Numbered from the stretch's first letter, positions 1-9,593 are shown. The stretch is DNA of 64,000 bases from Alkalicella caledoniensis (GCF_014467015.1 NZ_CP058559.1:3286001-3350000); one strand, 5' to 3'. Notes: generated by a model not told the origin, from the sequence alone. Numbers and translations: made by a program.

Positions 1-606
1 CTACACGCCTTAAACGTAAAAGCTGTTGCTCATCGTTTGGCCAAAGATTTAGGAAATTCCCTTGAAGAAATGAACCTAATAGTTGCACATCTCGGTGGAG
101 GCATATCAATAGTGCCCCTTCAAAAAGGGAAAATGGTGGATGTAAACAATGCCAACGAAATGGGGCCATTTTCACCAGAACGTACTGGTGGCCTACCTGT
201 TGGTGACTTAGCAAAAATGGCTTTTTCGGGGAATTACGACCTAGCTACACTAAAGAAAAAGATTACGCGAGAAGGTGGTTTGGTAGGTTATCTAAACACC
301 AATGATGCTAGAGATGTTGAAAAGCTCATAGAACAAGGTAATAAAAAAGCCAAACTAGTATATGACGCCATGGCTTATCAGATAGCTAAAGAAATAGGCG
401 CCATGGCTACTGTGTTAAACGGCCATGTAGATAACATAGTGCTAACAGGTGGTATGGCCTATTCGCAATATTTAACAGATAAAATAGGGAGTTATGTAGG
501 CTTTATAGCGGAGATTGTTAAGTACCCAGGGGAAGATGAAATGATTGCACTAGCAGAGGGTACCTTAAGGGTACTAAATAAAGAAGAAGAAGCTAAAACT
601 TATTAA
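1..606 (+). CDS. buk: Butyrate kinase, C-terminal part (5' end outside window)
   Basis: The reading frame is open from base 1, so the gene begins upstream; about 201 codons are visible and the stop is at 604-606. The product is an ASKHA-fold acyl kinase that transfers phosphate from butyryl-phosphate or a branched acyl-phosphate to ADP, in the cytosol. The visible part has the HLGGGIS motif, the [15 protein letters not shown] segment and the late LTGGMAYS motif, all shared with the complete butyrate kinase at 2710-3795. It is followed 14 bases later by phosphate butyryltransferase, its usual partner. The TTG at 37 is not the true start, because the frame upstream (LHALNVKAVAHR) also matches the family. 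The two kinases in one operon probably differ in acyl-chain preference; that is inference. Confidence 0.93.
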   Translation, partial: LHALNVKAVAHRLAKDLGNSLEEMNLIVAHLGGGISIVPLQKGKMVDVNNANEMGPFSPERTGGLPVGDLAKMAFSGNYDLATLKKKITREGGLVGYLNTNDARDVEKLIEQGNKKAKLVYDAMAYQIAKEIGAMATVLNGHVDNIVLTGGMAYSQYLTDKIGSYVGFIAEIVKYPGEDEMIALAEGTLRVLNKEEEAKTY

Positions 607-620
607 AGGAGGCTAGTCTG

Positions 621-1526
621 ATGTTAACAACCATACAAGGAATTATAGATAAAGCAAAACAAGTCCCAAAACAGACCTTAGTAGTAGCTGCAGCCGAGGA
701 TAATGAGGTTTTAGCTGCAGTTAGTGAGTCAGTAAAACTTGGAATTGTAGATGCAGTTTTAGTGGGTGATGAAGAACAGATTAACTCAATAGCCAAAGGA
801 AATGGCTATGATATATCTGGTTGTAAGGTAATAAATGAAATTAATAAAATCAAAGCTGCTAGGAAATCTGTTGAAATGGTATCAAAAGGTGAAGCTGATC
901 TTGTAATGAAAGGCTTACTTGGAACTGCGGATATTCTTAGGGCAGTACTAGATAAAGAAATAGGTCTTAGAACAGGTAAAGTATTAAGTCATGTGGCTGT
1001 ATTAGAAGTTCCTGGCTTTGAAAGACTTTTTTTATTGACAGACGGAGCTATGAACATAGCGCCAGATTTAAGTCAAAAAGCTCAGATAGTGCAAAATGCT
1101 GTAACGGTTGCTAAAGCTATAGGTAACAACATGCCTAAAGTTGTTCCCCTAGCTGCAGTAGAATTAGTAAATCCCGATATGCAACCAACTTTAGACGCTG
1201 CTAACCTTTCTAAAATGGCAGATAGAGGTCAAATAAAAGACTGTATAATAGATGGACCATTAGCCTTGGATAATGCAATATCTTTAGAAGCTGCAGAGCA
1301 TAAAGGTATTACCAGTCCTGTGGCAGGAAAAGCTGACATACTTTTGGTTCCAAATATTGAGGCTGGAAATGTACTATATAAATCTATGGTATATTTCGCT
1401 AAAGGGAAAACTGCAGGTATAATCGCTGGAGCAAAAGCTCCTGTTGTTCTTACTTCAAGGTCTGACACTCACGAAGCTAAGCTATATTCAATTGCACTAG
1501 GTGTATTAGTAGCTGCTAATAAGTAG
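621..1526 (+). CDS. ptb: Phosphate butyryltransferase
   Basis: This 301-residue protein is of the phosphate acetyl/butyryltransferase family. It exchanges CoA of butyryl-CoA, or isovaleryl-, isobutyryl- or 2-methylbutyryl-CoA, for phosphate, giving the acyl-phosphate used by butyrate kinase. The length is normal for Ptb. Family segments visible are the VMKGLL block near residue 95 and the DGPLALDNAIS block near residue 213. SD AAAGGAGG lies just before the ATG. It sits between a butyrate kinase and leucine dehydrogenase, which suggests branched acyl-CoA from amino acids is the main substrate, although straight-chain butyryl-CoA cannot be excluded. Confidence 0.95.
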   Translation: MLTTIQGIIDKAKQVPKQTLVVAAAEDNEVLAAVSESVKLGIVDAVLVGDEEQINSIAKGNGYDISGCKVINEINKIKAARKSVEMVSKGEADLVMKGLLGTADILRAVLDKEIGLRTGKVLSHVAVLEVPGFERLFLLTDGAMNIAPDLSQKAQIVQNAVTVAKAIGNNMPKVVPLAAVELVNPDMQPTLDAANLSKMADRGQIKDCIIDGPLALDNAISLEAAEHKGITSPVAGKADILLVPNIEAGNVLYKSMVYFAKGKTAGIIAGAKAPVVLTSRSDTHEAKLYSIALGVLVAANK

Positions 1527-1563
1527 TTACTGTAAATATTAAAAAAACCAAGGAGGAATTTAA

Positions 1564-2634
1564 ATGGAAATTTTCAAGTACATGGAAAAATATGACTACG
1601 AGCAATTGGTAATATGCCACGACAAAACTTCAGGTTTAAAAGCTATTATTGGTATCCATGATACAACTTTAGGACCTGCTTTAGGTGGTACGCGTATGTG
1701 GAACTACGCCACTGAAGAAGAGGCAATTGAAGATGCACTAAGACTTTCTAAAGGTATGACTTATAAAGCAGCAGCAGCAGGGCTTAACCTAGGTGGAGGT
1801 AAAACTGTTATCTGGGGTGACTCAAAAACTCAAAAATCTGAAGAGCTTTTTAGAGCCTTTGGTCGTTATGTACAAAGTTTAAATGGCCGTTATATAACTG
1901 CTGCGGACGTTGGAACCGTAGTAGATGATATGGATAATATCAGGCTAGAAACTAACCATGTAGTAGGTATTTCTTCATCTCAAGGTGGTAGTGGTGACCC
2001 GTCACCAAAAACAGCTTGGGGTGTTTTCAGAGGTATTCAAGCATCTGCAAATGAAGCTTGGGGTTCTGATGACCTAACAGGTAAAGTAGTTGCAGTTCAA
2101 GGAACCGGTAAAGTTGGATACTACGTATGTAAATATTTACATGAAGCTGGCGCTAAACTTATCGTAACAGACATAGACCAAGCTTCCATAGATAGAGTAG
2201 TTAACGAGTTCGGAGCTCAAGTGGTAGCTCTAGATGAAATCTATGGAGTAGAGTGTGATATTTACTCTCCAAACGCACTAGGTGCTACAATCAATGATGA
2301 TACAATTCCTCAGTTCAAGTGCAAAGTTATAGCAGGTGGTGCTAATAACCAACTTAAAGAAGAACGTCATGGTGACATTATCCATGAAAAAGGTTTCATA
2401 TATGCACCTGACTATGTAATCAATGCAGGTGGATTGATTAACGTAGCTGATGAGCTAAAAGGTTATAACGAAGAAAGAGCAATGCAATCTGTATCTAAAA
2501 TATATGACAATATTAAAAGAGTTTACGCTATTGCTAAAAGAGATGGTATTCCCATTTACAAAGCTGCTGACAGAATGGCAGAGGAAAGAATCGAGAAAAT
2601 CGGTAGTGTTCACAGAACGTACCTAAATAAATAA
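1564..2634 (+). CDS. bcd: Leucine (branched-chain amino acid) dehydrogenase
   Basis: This 356-residue protein belongs to the Glu/Leu/Phe/Val dehydrogenase superfamily. It deaminates Leu, Ile or Val to the 2-oxoacid, reducing NAD+. The catalytic lysines are visible in MTYKA (about K68) and GGGK (about K80), positions that match bacterial leucine dehydrogenases. The Rossmann motif GTGKVG is at about residues 180-185. The length is that of the short leucine dehydrogenase type rather than the roughly 420-450 residues of glutamate dehydrogenases. SD AAGGAGGAA precedes the ATG. Its place between ptb and buk, upstream of the oxoacid oxidoreductase, supplies the first step of the fermentation route. 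Valine dehydrogenase is the only serious alternative name. Confidence 0.94.
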   Translation: MEIFKYMEKYDYEQLVICHDKTSGLKAIIGIHDTTLGPALGGTRMWNYATEEEAIEDALRLSKGMTYKAAAAGLNLGGGKTVIWGDSKTQKSEELFRAFGRYVQSLNGRYITAADVGTVVDDMDNIRLETNHVVGISSSQGGSGDPSPKTAWGVFRGIQASANEAWGSDDLTGKVVAVQGTGKVGYYVCKYLHEAGAKLIVTDIDQASIDRVVNEFGAQVVALDEIYGVECDIYSPNALGATINDDTIPQFKCKVIAGGANNQLKEERHGDIIHEKGFIYAPDYVINAGGLINVADELKGYNEERAMQSVSKIYDNIKRVYAIAKRDGIPIYKAADRMAEERIEKIGSVHRTYLNK

Positions 2635-2648
2635 ACTCAAAAAATGGG

Positions 2649-2681
2649 GGGAGTTGGCTTGGCTTAGCTTAGTCGGCTCCC
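2649..2681 (+). other. Intercistronic RNA hairpin
   Basis: GGGAGTTGGCT (2649-2659) can pair along its full 11 bases, with three G-U wobbles, with AGTCGGCTCCC (2671-2681). No T-run follows, and the SD for the downstream butyrate kinase comes right after. It is therefore more likely an mRNA-stabilising or processing structure than a terminator. Confidence 0.5.
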
Positions 2682-2709
2682 TATCTACGAAGGAGGTAAT
2701 TGAAGAAAT

Positions 2710-3795
2710 ATGGCTAATGGTTTTAGAATTCTGACAATTAATCCTGGATCCACCTCCACAAAGATCGCTGTGTTTGAAAACGATAATCCTTTATTTGAAG
2801 AGGTACTACGACATAGCAATGGCGATTTAGTAGGATTTAAAAATATCATTGATCAGTACCAATTTCGAAAAGAAGTGATTTTAAGAACTTTAGATGAACA
2901 AGGAATTAACCTTACCAAACTTTCAGCAATTGTAGGACGTGGAGGACTTTTAGCCCCAATGCCGGGAGGAACTTATTCAGTTAATGAAATTATGCTTGAA
3001 GATTTAAGCAAAGGGCTCCTTGGTCAACATGCGTCTAACCTAGGAGGAATTATAGCAAATGAAATCGCAGAACAGTTTAATATCCCTGCTTTCATTGTAG
3101 ATCCAGTAGTTGTAGATGAGTTAGAAGATGTGGCAAGGATTTCAGGAATGCCTGAAATAGAAAGAAAGAGTATTTTTCATGCCCTAAATCAAAAAGCAGT
3201 GGTAAGAAGGGCTGCTAAAGATCTAGACGGAAAATATGAAGATTTTAACTTTATTGTGGCCCACTTAGGTGGAGGAATCTCAGTTGGTGCCCATAGGAAT
3301 GGAAGAGTTATTGATGTTAACAATGCCCTAGATGGTGAAGGACCATTTTCTCCAGAAAGAAGTGGAGGATTACCAGTGGGTGACTTGGTAAAACTTTGCA
3401 TGTCCGAAAAGTTTACTCAGGGTGAAATAATGAAAAAGATAGTGGGAAAAGGTGGCTTAGTAGCATACCTAAACACTAACGATGGTAGAGATGTACAGAA
3501 GATGATAGAAAGTGGTGATCATCAAGCTGAACTGGTATATAAAGCCATGGCTTACCAAGTAGCTAAAGAAATCGGTAGCTGTGCTGCAGTACTAAAAGGG
3601 GAAGTTGATGGCATCATATTAACAGGTGGCCTAGCTTACGATAAAGGTTTGGTTGGCTGGATTAAAGAGAAAGTTAACTTTATAGCAGAGGTTTTAGTAT
3701 ACCCTGGAGAAGATGAGATGTTGGCACTTGCTGAAGGTGGCCTAAGGGTATTAAAGGGAGAAGAACAAGCGAAAACCTATGAAGGTATGAAGTAA
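2710..3795 (+). CDS. buk: Butyrate kinase (second copy)
   Basis: This 361-residue protein is a complete butyrate/branched-chain fatty acid kinase. It makes ATP from the acyl-phosphate produced by Ptb. The N-terminal phosphate-binding motif NPGSTSTK is at residues 11-18, HLGGGIS is near residue 185, and the adenine-side motif LTGGLAYD is near residue 306. It is a paralog of the truncated kinase at 1-606, and the C-terminal halves align without visible gaps. SD AAGGAGG is at 2690-2696. The stop overlaps the next ATG (TAATG), so the P-loop ATPase gene is translationally coupled. Why the operon keeps two kinases is not evident from the sequence. Confidence 0.95.
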   Translation: MANGFRILTINPGSTSTKIAVFENDNPLFEEVLRHSNGDLVGFKNIIDQYQFRKEVILRTLDEQGINLTKLSAIVGRGGLLAPMPGGTYSVNEIMLEDLSKGLLGQHASNLGGIIANEIAEQFNIPAFIVDPVVVDELEDVARISGMPEIERKSIFHALNQKAVVRRAAKDLDGKYEDFNFIVAHLGGGISVGAHRNGRVIDVNNALDGEGPFSPERSGGLPVGDLVKLCMSEKFTQGEIMKKIVGKGGLVAYLNTNDGRDVQKMIESGDHQAELVYKAMAYQVAKEIGSCAAVLKGEVDGIILTGGLAYDKGLVGWIKEKVNFIAEVLVYPGEDEMLALAEGGLRVLKGEEQAKTYEGMK

Positions 3796-4448
3796 TGTCC
3801 CGATTATTCATTTTTTGTGGTGAATATGGCAGTGGAAAAACACAAGTGGCTGTTAATTATAGCAAGTACCTTGCTAAAAAGCATAAAAGGGCCAAGCTGG
3901 TGGACCTCGATATAGTTAACCCTTTTTTTAGGTCTAGGGATAGCTTAAAGGAGCTGAAGGAGAGCCAAGTTGATGTCATATTTAACAAAGAGTACGGCGA
4001 GGCTGATTTACCTGCATTGCCACCTGAGGTTATTTCTAGCTTTGTAACAGAAGAACCAGTGGTTTTTGATGTAGGCGGTGACGATGGTGCAGTTGTTCTA
4101 GGAAGATACTACTATAAAATAACTCAAACTGACCATGAATTCTGGATGGTTGTTAATACTAACAGACCATACACGTCAACAGTTGAAGGCATAAGGACAA
4201 TAAAAGAGAGAATCGAAAAAAAATCCCGTTTAAAGATAACAGGTTTGATTAACAATTCAAACCTTGGGGAACTAACAGAAGTAGAACATATTTTAGAAGG
4301 CGAAGAGTTGGTACTTAAAGCTGCACAAGAGCTAAAACTAAAGACTATATTTACTGCTGTAAAAACTGAATTAGTTGATGATGTAAAAGATAAACTAAAA
4401 ACAGAGATTTTTCCAGTGCAATTAGATTATAAACTACCATGGTTATAG
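3795..4448 (+). CDS. P-loop ATPase of the CobQ/MinD-like type, function unknown
   Basis: This 217-residue protein has a Walker A motif, GEYGSGKT, at residues 9-16, followed by the DLDIVNPFFRSRD segment near residue 37. That layout is typical of SIMIBI-class (ParA/MinD/CobQ-like) nucleotide-binding proteins. A Walker B-like VFDVGGDDG is near residue 93. It overlaps the butyrate kinase stop by one base and is 16 bases upstream of the ferredoxin subunit of the oxidoreductase. I infer a role in maturing or supporting that Fe-S/TPP enzyme, for example cofactor insertion, but nothing in the sequence proves it. No signal peptide or membrane segment is visible. Confidence 0.75.
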   Translation: MSRLFIFCGEYGSGKTQVAVNYSKYLAKKHKRAKLVDLDIVNPFFRSRDSLKELKESQVDVIFNKEYGEADLPALPPEVISSFVTEEPVVFDVGGDDGAVVLGRYYYKITQTDHEFWMVVNTNRPYTSTVEGIRTIKERIEKKSRLKITGLINNSNLGELTEVEHILEGEELVLKAAQELKLKTIFTAVKTELVDDVKDKLKTEIFPVQLDYKLPWL

Positions 4449-4464
4449 AAAAGGAGGTTTTATA

Positions 4465-4683
4465 ATGCCAAGAGTGATATTTAATGAAGACAGATGTAAA
4501 GGCTGTGAGCTTTGTAATACTGTGTGTCCAGTTAATATTGTTAAAATGCACAAAGATAAAATAAATAAAACTGGATATACACCTGCAACAGTTTACGAGA
4601 TGGAAAAATGCATAGGTTGTGCTCAGTGTGCAAGAATCTGCCCTGATAGCGTAATCGTAGTTGAAAAAGAAGCTAAAAAATAA
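4465..4683 (+). CDS. 2-oxoacid:ferredoxin oxidoreductase, 4Fe-4S delta subunit
   Basis: This 72-residue ferredoxin-like protein has two complete 4Fe-4S motifs: CKGCELCNTVCP with cysteines 11, 14, 17 and 21, and CIGCAQCARICP with cysteines 49, 52, 55 and 59. It is the electron-transfer subunit of the oxidoreductase encoded by the next three genes and passes electrons from the TPP-bound intermediate to free ferredoxin. SD AAGGAGG lies before the ATG. A small delta subunit separate from alpha, beta and gamma is the arrangement of four-subunit VOR/KOR/POR enzymes. Confidence 0.95.
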   Translation: MPRVIFNEDRCKGCELCNTVCPVNIVKMHKDKINKTGYTPATVYEMEKCIGCAQCARICPDSVIVVEKEAKK

Positions 4684-4699
4684 AAAGGAGGGTCTAAAT

Positions 4700-5758
4700 A
4701 TGGCTAAAAAGTTAATGAAAGGTAACGAAGCTTTAGGTGAAGCTGCAATCCAAGCTGGCTGTCGTTACTTTTTTGGATATCCCATAACTCCACAAAACGA
4801 AATTCCATCTTATCTATCTAGGAAACTTCCTGAAGTGGGCGGAGTATATTTACAAGCAGAAAGTGAAGTAGCTGCTATCAACATGGTTTATGGTGCTGCA
4901 GGAGCTGGTGCAAGAGTACTAACATCTTCTTCAAGCCCTGGAATAAGCTTAAAAACTGAAGGTATTTCCTATATCGCTGGTGCACAGCTTCCCTGTGTAA
5001 TAGTAAATATAGTTAGGGGAGGTCCTGGTTTAGGTGGTATTCAACCAGCACAATCGGATTATTTCCAAGCAACAAAAGGTGGAGGGCATGGTGACTATAG
5101 ATTAGTTGTGTTAACACCATCTACTGTGCAAGAGCTAGTTGATTTAACAATGGAAGCATTTGAAATTGCAGACCAATACCGTACACCTGTAATGATATTA
5201 GGTGATGGTATAATGGGTCAAATGATGGAACCAGTTGAGTTTAACCCACCTAAAAAGAGAGAACTTCCTGAAAAAACATGGGCAACAACTGGCTGTGAAG
5301 GTAGAGAACCAAATGTAACTAACTCACTACACATGGCTGCAGAAGACCTAGAAAACCACAACTTGAATTTGTTGGCAAAATATAAGGAAATTGCACAAAA
5401 TGAAACTAAGTATGAAAGCTATGAAACAGGCGATGCTGACATAGTTCTAGTGGCCTATGGAACAACAGCTAGAATTTGTAAAACAGCTATAGCTGAACTT
5501 AGAAAAGAAGGTTTGAAAGTAGGGTTGATTAGACCTATCACTGTATGGCCATATCCTGACAAGGCATTTGAAGAAGTTATGGATACAGCTAAAGAGTTTG
5601 TCTGTATAGAAATGAGTACTGGTCAGATGGTTGAGGACGTAAGACTTGCCGTAAACGGAAGAAAACCTGTACACTTCTACGGAAGAACCGGTGGCGTTAT
5701 ACCTTCTCCACAAGAAGTAGCTGACAAAATTAGAGAAATTGCAGGGGGTGTAAAGTAA
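4700..5758 (+). CDS. vorB: 2-oxoacid:ferredoxin oxidoreductase, alpha subunit (VorB type)
   Basis: This 352-residue protein is the alpha subunit (pyrimidine-binding and transketolase C-terminal-like domains) of a branched-chain 2-oxoacid ferredoxin oxidoreductase. The complex oxidatively decarboxylates 2-oxoacids from Leu/Ile/Val to acyl-CoA and reduces ferredoxin. Family segments visible are the GNEALGEAAI start, FGYPITPQNEIP near residue 32 and a GGxGxG-like stretch near residue 108. I start it at the ATG at 4700, preceded by SD AAAGGAGGG; an in-frame ATG at 4661 lies inside the ferredoxin gene and has no SD. The stop overlaps the ATG of the beta subunit. VOR over KOR or POR is inferred from the leucine dehydrogenase and ptb-buk neighbours. 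Confidence 0.93.
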   Translation: MAKKLMKGNEALGEAAIQAGCRYFFGYPITPQNEIPSYLSRKLPEVGGVYLQAESEVAAINMVYGAAGAGARVLTSSSSPGISLKTEGISYIAGAQLPCVIVNIVRGGPGLGGIQPAQSDYFQATKGGGHGDYRLVVLTPSTVQELVDLTMEAFEIADQYRTPVMILGDGIMGQMMEPVEFNPPKKRELPEKTWATTGCEGREPNVTNSLHMAAEDLENHNLNLLAKYKEIAQNETKYESYETGDADIVLVAYGTTARICKTAIAELRKEGLKVGLIRPITVWPYPDKAFEEVMDTAKEFVCIEMSTGQMVEDVRLAVNGRKPVHFYGRTGGVIPSPQEVADKIREIAGGVK

Positions 5759-6513
5759 TGGATTGGGTTCGCGTATGGGAAAAACCTAAAAGCTTAACTG
5801 ATAAAATGTTACACTACTGCCCAGGATGTACCCATGGTATTATCCATAAAATTGTAGCAGAAGTTATGGATGAATTAGAAATAAGAGAAAAAACAATTGG
5901 AGTTGCACCTGTCGGTTGTGCGGTACTTGCATATAATTACTTCAACTGTGACATGCAACAAGCTGCCCATGGTAGAGCACCTGCAGTAGCCACAGGTATT
6001 AAAAGAGTTCATCCAGATAAAGTAGTATTTACTTACCAAGGGGATGGGGATTTGGCTTCAATTGGTGCAGCAGAGATTGTACATGCAGCGGCAAGGGGAG
6101 AAAAGATAACCACAATCTTTGTAAATAACTCTATCTATGGTATGACTGGTGGGCAAATGTCTCCTACATCCTTAGTTGGTCAGGTTACTACAACTTCACC
6201 ATTTGGTAGGGACGAAAACCATGCTGGTTCACCTATAAAAATTTCTGAAATGTTAGCTACTATCCAAGGAGCAGCATTTGTTGAAAGGGTTTCTGTGCAC
6301 AATGTTCCTCACATTATGAAAGCTAAAAAGGCCATTAAAAAGGCATTTAAACTTCAGCTAGAAGGTAAAGGCTTCGGTATCGTAGAAGTTCTATCTACCT
6401 GTCCTACTAACTGGGGTATAACACCTGTAGAAGGCCTAAAATGGCTGGAAGAAAATATGATTCCTTATTTCCCACTGGGCAACTTAAGAGACCCAGAAAA
6501 GGAGGCTAAATAA
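5758..6513 (+). CDS. vorA: 2-oxoacid:ferredoxin oxidoreductase, beta (TPP-binding) subunit
   Basis: This 251-residue protein binds thiamine diphosphate and Mg2+. The TPP motif begins with QGDGDLASIG near residue 95 and continues to VNNSIYGMTGGQ. A CPGC motif (C21 and C24) near the N-terminus is typical of the beta subunits that ligate a 4Fe-4S cluster; further cysteines such as the one in VGCAV are present. It overlaps the alpha subunit by one base (TAATG) and is separated from the gamma subunit by one base, so the subunits are translationally coupled. It acts in the cytosol. Confidence 0.94.
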   Translation: MDWVRVWEKPKSLTDKMLHYCPGCTHGIIHKIVAEVMDELEIREKTIGVAPVGCAVLAYNYFNCDMQQAAHGRAPAVATGIKRVHPDKVVFTYQGDGDLASIGAAEIVHAAARGEKITTIFVNNSIYGMTGGQMSPTSLVGQVTTTSPFGRDENHAGSPIKISEMLATIQGAAFVERVSVHNVPHIMKAKKAIKKAFKLQLEGKGFGIVEVLSTCPTNWGITPVEGLKWLEENMIPYFPLGNLRDPEKEAK

Positions 6514-6514
6514 C

Positions 6515-7048
6515 ATGATTGATATGATTTTAGCTGGTTTTGGTGGTCAAGGGGTTATGTCCATGGGTCAATTAGTAGCATATTCAGGTATGATAGAAGG
6601 AAAAGAAGTTTCGTGGATGCCTTCCTACGGCCCTGAAATGCGTGGTGGTACTGCTAACTGTACAGTTGTAGTATCAGAAGACCCTATTGGATCTCCTGTT
6701 GTTGTAGAGCCTCAGGTAGTTGTTGCAATGAACCTTCCATCTTTGGATAAATTTGAGTCCATGGTTAAACCTGGTGGTGTACTAATAATCAACTCTTCTC
6801 TTATCAATAGAACATCTGAGAGAGATGACATAACAGTAATTGAAGTACCTGCTAACGAAATAGCAAACGAACTTGGAAATGCAAGGGTTGCGAACATGGT
6901 TGTACTGGGTACAGTAATTGGTCAAACTAATGTTGTAACTAAAGAGTCTGTAATTGAGTCCCTTAAAAAGGTTTTACCAGAACACAGACACAACCTAATC
7001 CCAATGAATGAATCAGCAATAGACAAAGGAGCGGCATACGCTAAATAG
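6515..7048 (+). CDS. 2-oxoacid:ferredoxin oxidoreductase, gamma subunit
   Basis: This 177-residue protein has the typical gamma-subunit start, ILAGFGGQGVMSMG, and the PSYGPEMRGGTANC segment near residue 36. It belongs to the pyruvate/ketoisovalerate oxidoreductase gamma domain family and completes the four-subunit complex. SD AAGGAGG is inside the end of the beta gene. It is the last gene of the operon, since a strong terminator starts just after its stop. Confidence 0.94.
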   Translation: MIDMILAGFGGQGVMSMGQLVAYSGMIEGKEVSWMPSYGPEMRGGTANCTVVVSEDPIGSPVVVEPQVVVAMNLPSLDKFESMVKPGGVLIINSSLINRTSERDDITVIEVPANEIANELGNARVANMVVLGTVIGQTNVVTKESVIESLKKVLPEHRHNLIPMNESAIDKGAAYAK

Positions 7049-7054
7049 TTTATT

Positions 7055-7100
7055 AAAAAAGAATCTCTATGGGCTTTTTTGCTCACAGAGGTTCTTTTTT
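7055..7100 (+). terminator. Rho-independent terminator of the branched-chain fermentation operon
   Basis: The arms at 7055-7071 (AAAAAAGAATCTCTATG) and 7084-7100 (CACAGAGGTTCTTTTTT) pair with G-U wobbles around a 12-base loop. The right arm ends in a six-T run. Confidence 0.85.
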
Positions 7101-7195
7101 CTTATTTGGGCTAAGTAAGGAAACATTTGTTATCTACGGAATATTTTAATTAATATAACAGTATAAAAAAGACAGTTTAGTTAGGGGGAAGAAGG

Positions 7196-9577
7196 ATGTC
7201 TAAAAAATTATTGCTTAGCCCACAAAGCCTTACAAGCCCTTGTCATATCAATGAATTTGATTTTCAAACAACTGAGGACTTAGAACCATTAAAAGGTATT
7301 ATAGGTCAAGATAGAGCTGTGGAAGCCTTGAGTTTTGGTTTACAAGTAAAAAAGAAAGGTTACAACATTTATGTTGCTGGCACAAGTGGAACAGGTAGAA
7401 GTAGTTACGCAAACTCAATAACAGAATCCCTTGCTAAAGGCATGGAAAAGCCCAAGGATTGGTTATATGTTTATAACTTTAAAAAGCCCGACAGCCCTAA
7501 AGCACTAAGCATTAACAGTGGAGAAGGGGAAAGGTTTAAAAAAGATATCGAATGTACTGTTGTTAAAATGATAAAAGAAATACCCAGTGCATTTGACAGT
7601 AGTGATTATCATAACAAAAGAAATGAAATCCTACGACAGTTTCAACAAAAGTCATTAGAAGTTCTTCGAGTACTAAATGAAGTAGCAGAGGAATATGGGT
7701 TTGTTTTTAAAGACACTGAAAATGGATTAGTATCTGTTCCCTTGAAAAATGGGAAATCTATGAGTCAAAAGGAGTACAACGACTTGTCACCAACAGAAAT
7801 AAAGGAAATGAAGGAACGTTCCCACTATTTAGCTAGGGAAACAAACCACCTATTTCAGGAAATTAAACAGATAGAGGAAGAATTTGAATACCAATTTAAT
7901 AACCTCGATAAGATACAAGTCACCCAAATTGCTGATTACTACGTAACAAGACTTTTGAATTCCTATAGAGGAAATTTAAAAGTGAGGCAGTACATTGTTA
8001 GTCTTAGGGATGATATAGTGGATAATATTGAATACTTTAAGAAAACTGACCATGTAGAAGAACAAACGCCATTGACAGACTCATGTGATGAGACGACTAT
8101 TTTAGATAAGGGTTTCTTTAAGAGATATAAGGTTAATTTATTTGTGAACAACAAAGAGTTAAAGTCAGCCCCTATTATTAACGAAAATAATCCATCTTTA
8201 TATAACCTAAATGGTTTCATAGAATATCGTAATGAAATGGGAACTCTAAAAACTGATTTTACACAAATAAAACCTGGCTCCATTCATATGGCAAACGGAG
8301 GGTTTTTATTAATACAAGCAAAGGACCTTATGAGCCAACCTTTTGCATGGGATACTTTAAAAAGAGCCATCAAAACAGGTGTTATCAATATCGAAAATAC
8401 CAATAGACAACCAGGTGACTTGGTTATATCTTCTATGAAACCAGAACCCATACCCATAGATCTAAAAATTATAATTATAGGTGATATTAATCTGTATCAT
8501 GCCCTATACATTTATGATGAAGACTTTAGAAAGCTGTTTAAAATAATGGCAGACTTTGACGTGGAGATAATAAGAAGTAAAGAAAACGTATTAAAAATGG
8601 CAAAATTTATTGCTAATCATTGTAAAGAAGTTGGTTTGAGACATTTTGATAAAACAGCAGTAGGTAGAGTTATTGAATATTGTTCAAGGCTTACAGACCA
8701 CCAAGAAAAAATTAGCTCACAGTTCAATCAAATTCTAGAAATTTTGTATGAATCAGATACTTGGGCAGAATTTGATGATGCTAAGTATGTTAATAGAGAT
8801 CATGTAGAAAAAGCAATTAAACAGAAAATTTATCGTAATAGTAAATACGAGGATAAGTTAAATGAAATGTTCGAAGAAGGATCCCTGCTTATGGATGTAA
8901 CAGGCAGTAAAGTTGGTCAGATAAATGGGTTAGCTGTCATGGGTAATGGACAATATTTTTTCGGCAAGCCAAGCAGAATAACAGTTAGCACTTATAAAGG
9001 TAAGCCAGGAATTATTAACATTGAGAGAGAAGCAAAAAAGAGTGGTAGTTTACATGATAAAGGTATTCTGATATTAAGTGGTTATTTAGGGAGTAAGTAT
9101 GCTCAACATCATGCCATGTCTCTTTCTGTGAGCATTAGTTTTGAGCAAAACTATTCACTGATAGATGGAGATAGTGCGTCTAGTGCAGAGCTTTATGCTA
9201 TCATATCTAGCATGGCAGATGTACCAATAAAGCAAAGTATCGCTGTAACAGGCTCCGTTAATCAAAAGGGTGAGATACAGCCCATAGGCGGAGTAAATGA
9301 AAAGATAGAAGGGTTTTATGATGTATGCGCCTTCAAAGGTTTAAATGGGGAACAAGGAGTAATTATTCCTAAACAAAATGTTAAAAACCTGATGCTAAAA
9401 CAAGAAGTAATTGACTCAGTTAAAAAAGGACAATTTCACATTTACGCAATCGGCCATGTGGATGAAGGAATAGAAATATTAACTAAAATACCTGCAGGGG
9501 CAGAAAAAGATGGAGAATATCCCAAAGGTACAATAAATTTTCTGGTTATGAAAAAACTTGAGAGCTTGAACAAATAA
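7196..9577 (+). CDS. Lon-like ATP-dependent protease (AAA+ and S16 domains)
   Basis: This 793-residue protein has an N-terminal/AAA region and a C-terminal S16 (Lon-type) protease domain. The P-loop region reads GTSGTGRSS near residue 62, with Arg where Lys is usual; I recall the same Arg in other members of this non-canonical Lon family, so it need not be a defect. The protease dyad is Ser660 in GDSASSAE and Lys703 in NEKIEGF. It resembles the YcbZ/LonB-like group rather than classical Lon, lacking the standard Lon N-terminal domain. SD GGGGGAAGAAGG precedes the ATG. It is a single-gene unit between two terminators. Substrates are not predictable. Confidence 0.9.
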   Translation: MSKKLLLSPQSLTSPCHINEFDFQTTEDLEPLKGIIGQDRAVEALSFGLQVKKKGYNIYVAGTSGTGRSSYANSITESLAKGMEKPKDWLYVYNFKKPDSPKALSINSGEGERFKKDIECTVVKMIKEIPSAFDSSDYHNKRNEILRQFQQKSLEVLRVLNEVAEEYGFVFKDTENGLVSVPLKNGKSMSQKEYNDLSPTEIKEMKERSHYLARETNHLFQEIKQIEEEFEYQFNNLDKIQVTQIADYYVTRLLNSYRGNLKVRQYIVSLRDDIVDNIEYFKKTDHVEEQTPLTDSCDETTILDKGFFKRYKVNLFVNNKELKSAPIINENNPSLYNLNGFIEYRNEMGTLKTDFTQIKPGSIHMANGGFLLIQAKDLMSQPFAWDTLKRAIKTGVINIENTNRQPGDLVISSMKPEPIPIDLKIIIIGDINLYHALYIYDEDFRKLFKIMADFDVEIIRSKENVLKMAKFIANHCKEVGLRHFDKTAVGRVIEYCSRLTDHQEKISSQFNQILEILYESDTWAEFDDAKYVNRDHVEKAIKQKIYRNSKYEDKLNEMFEEGSLLMDVTGSKVGQINGLAVMGNGQYFFGKPSRITVSTYKGKPGIINIEREAKKSGSLHDKGILILSGYLGSKYAQHHAMSLSVSISFEQNYSLIDGDSASSAELYAIISSMADVPIKQSIAVTGSVNQKGEIQPIGGVNEKIEGFYDVCAFKGLNGEQGVIIPKQNVKNLMLKQEVIDSVKKGQFHIYAIGHVDEGIEILTKIPAGAEKDGEYPKGTINFLVMKKLESLNK

Positions 9578-9593
9578 AATTAAATAGGCTCAG

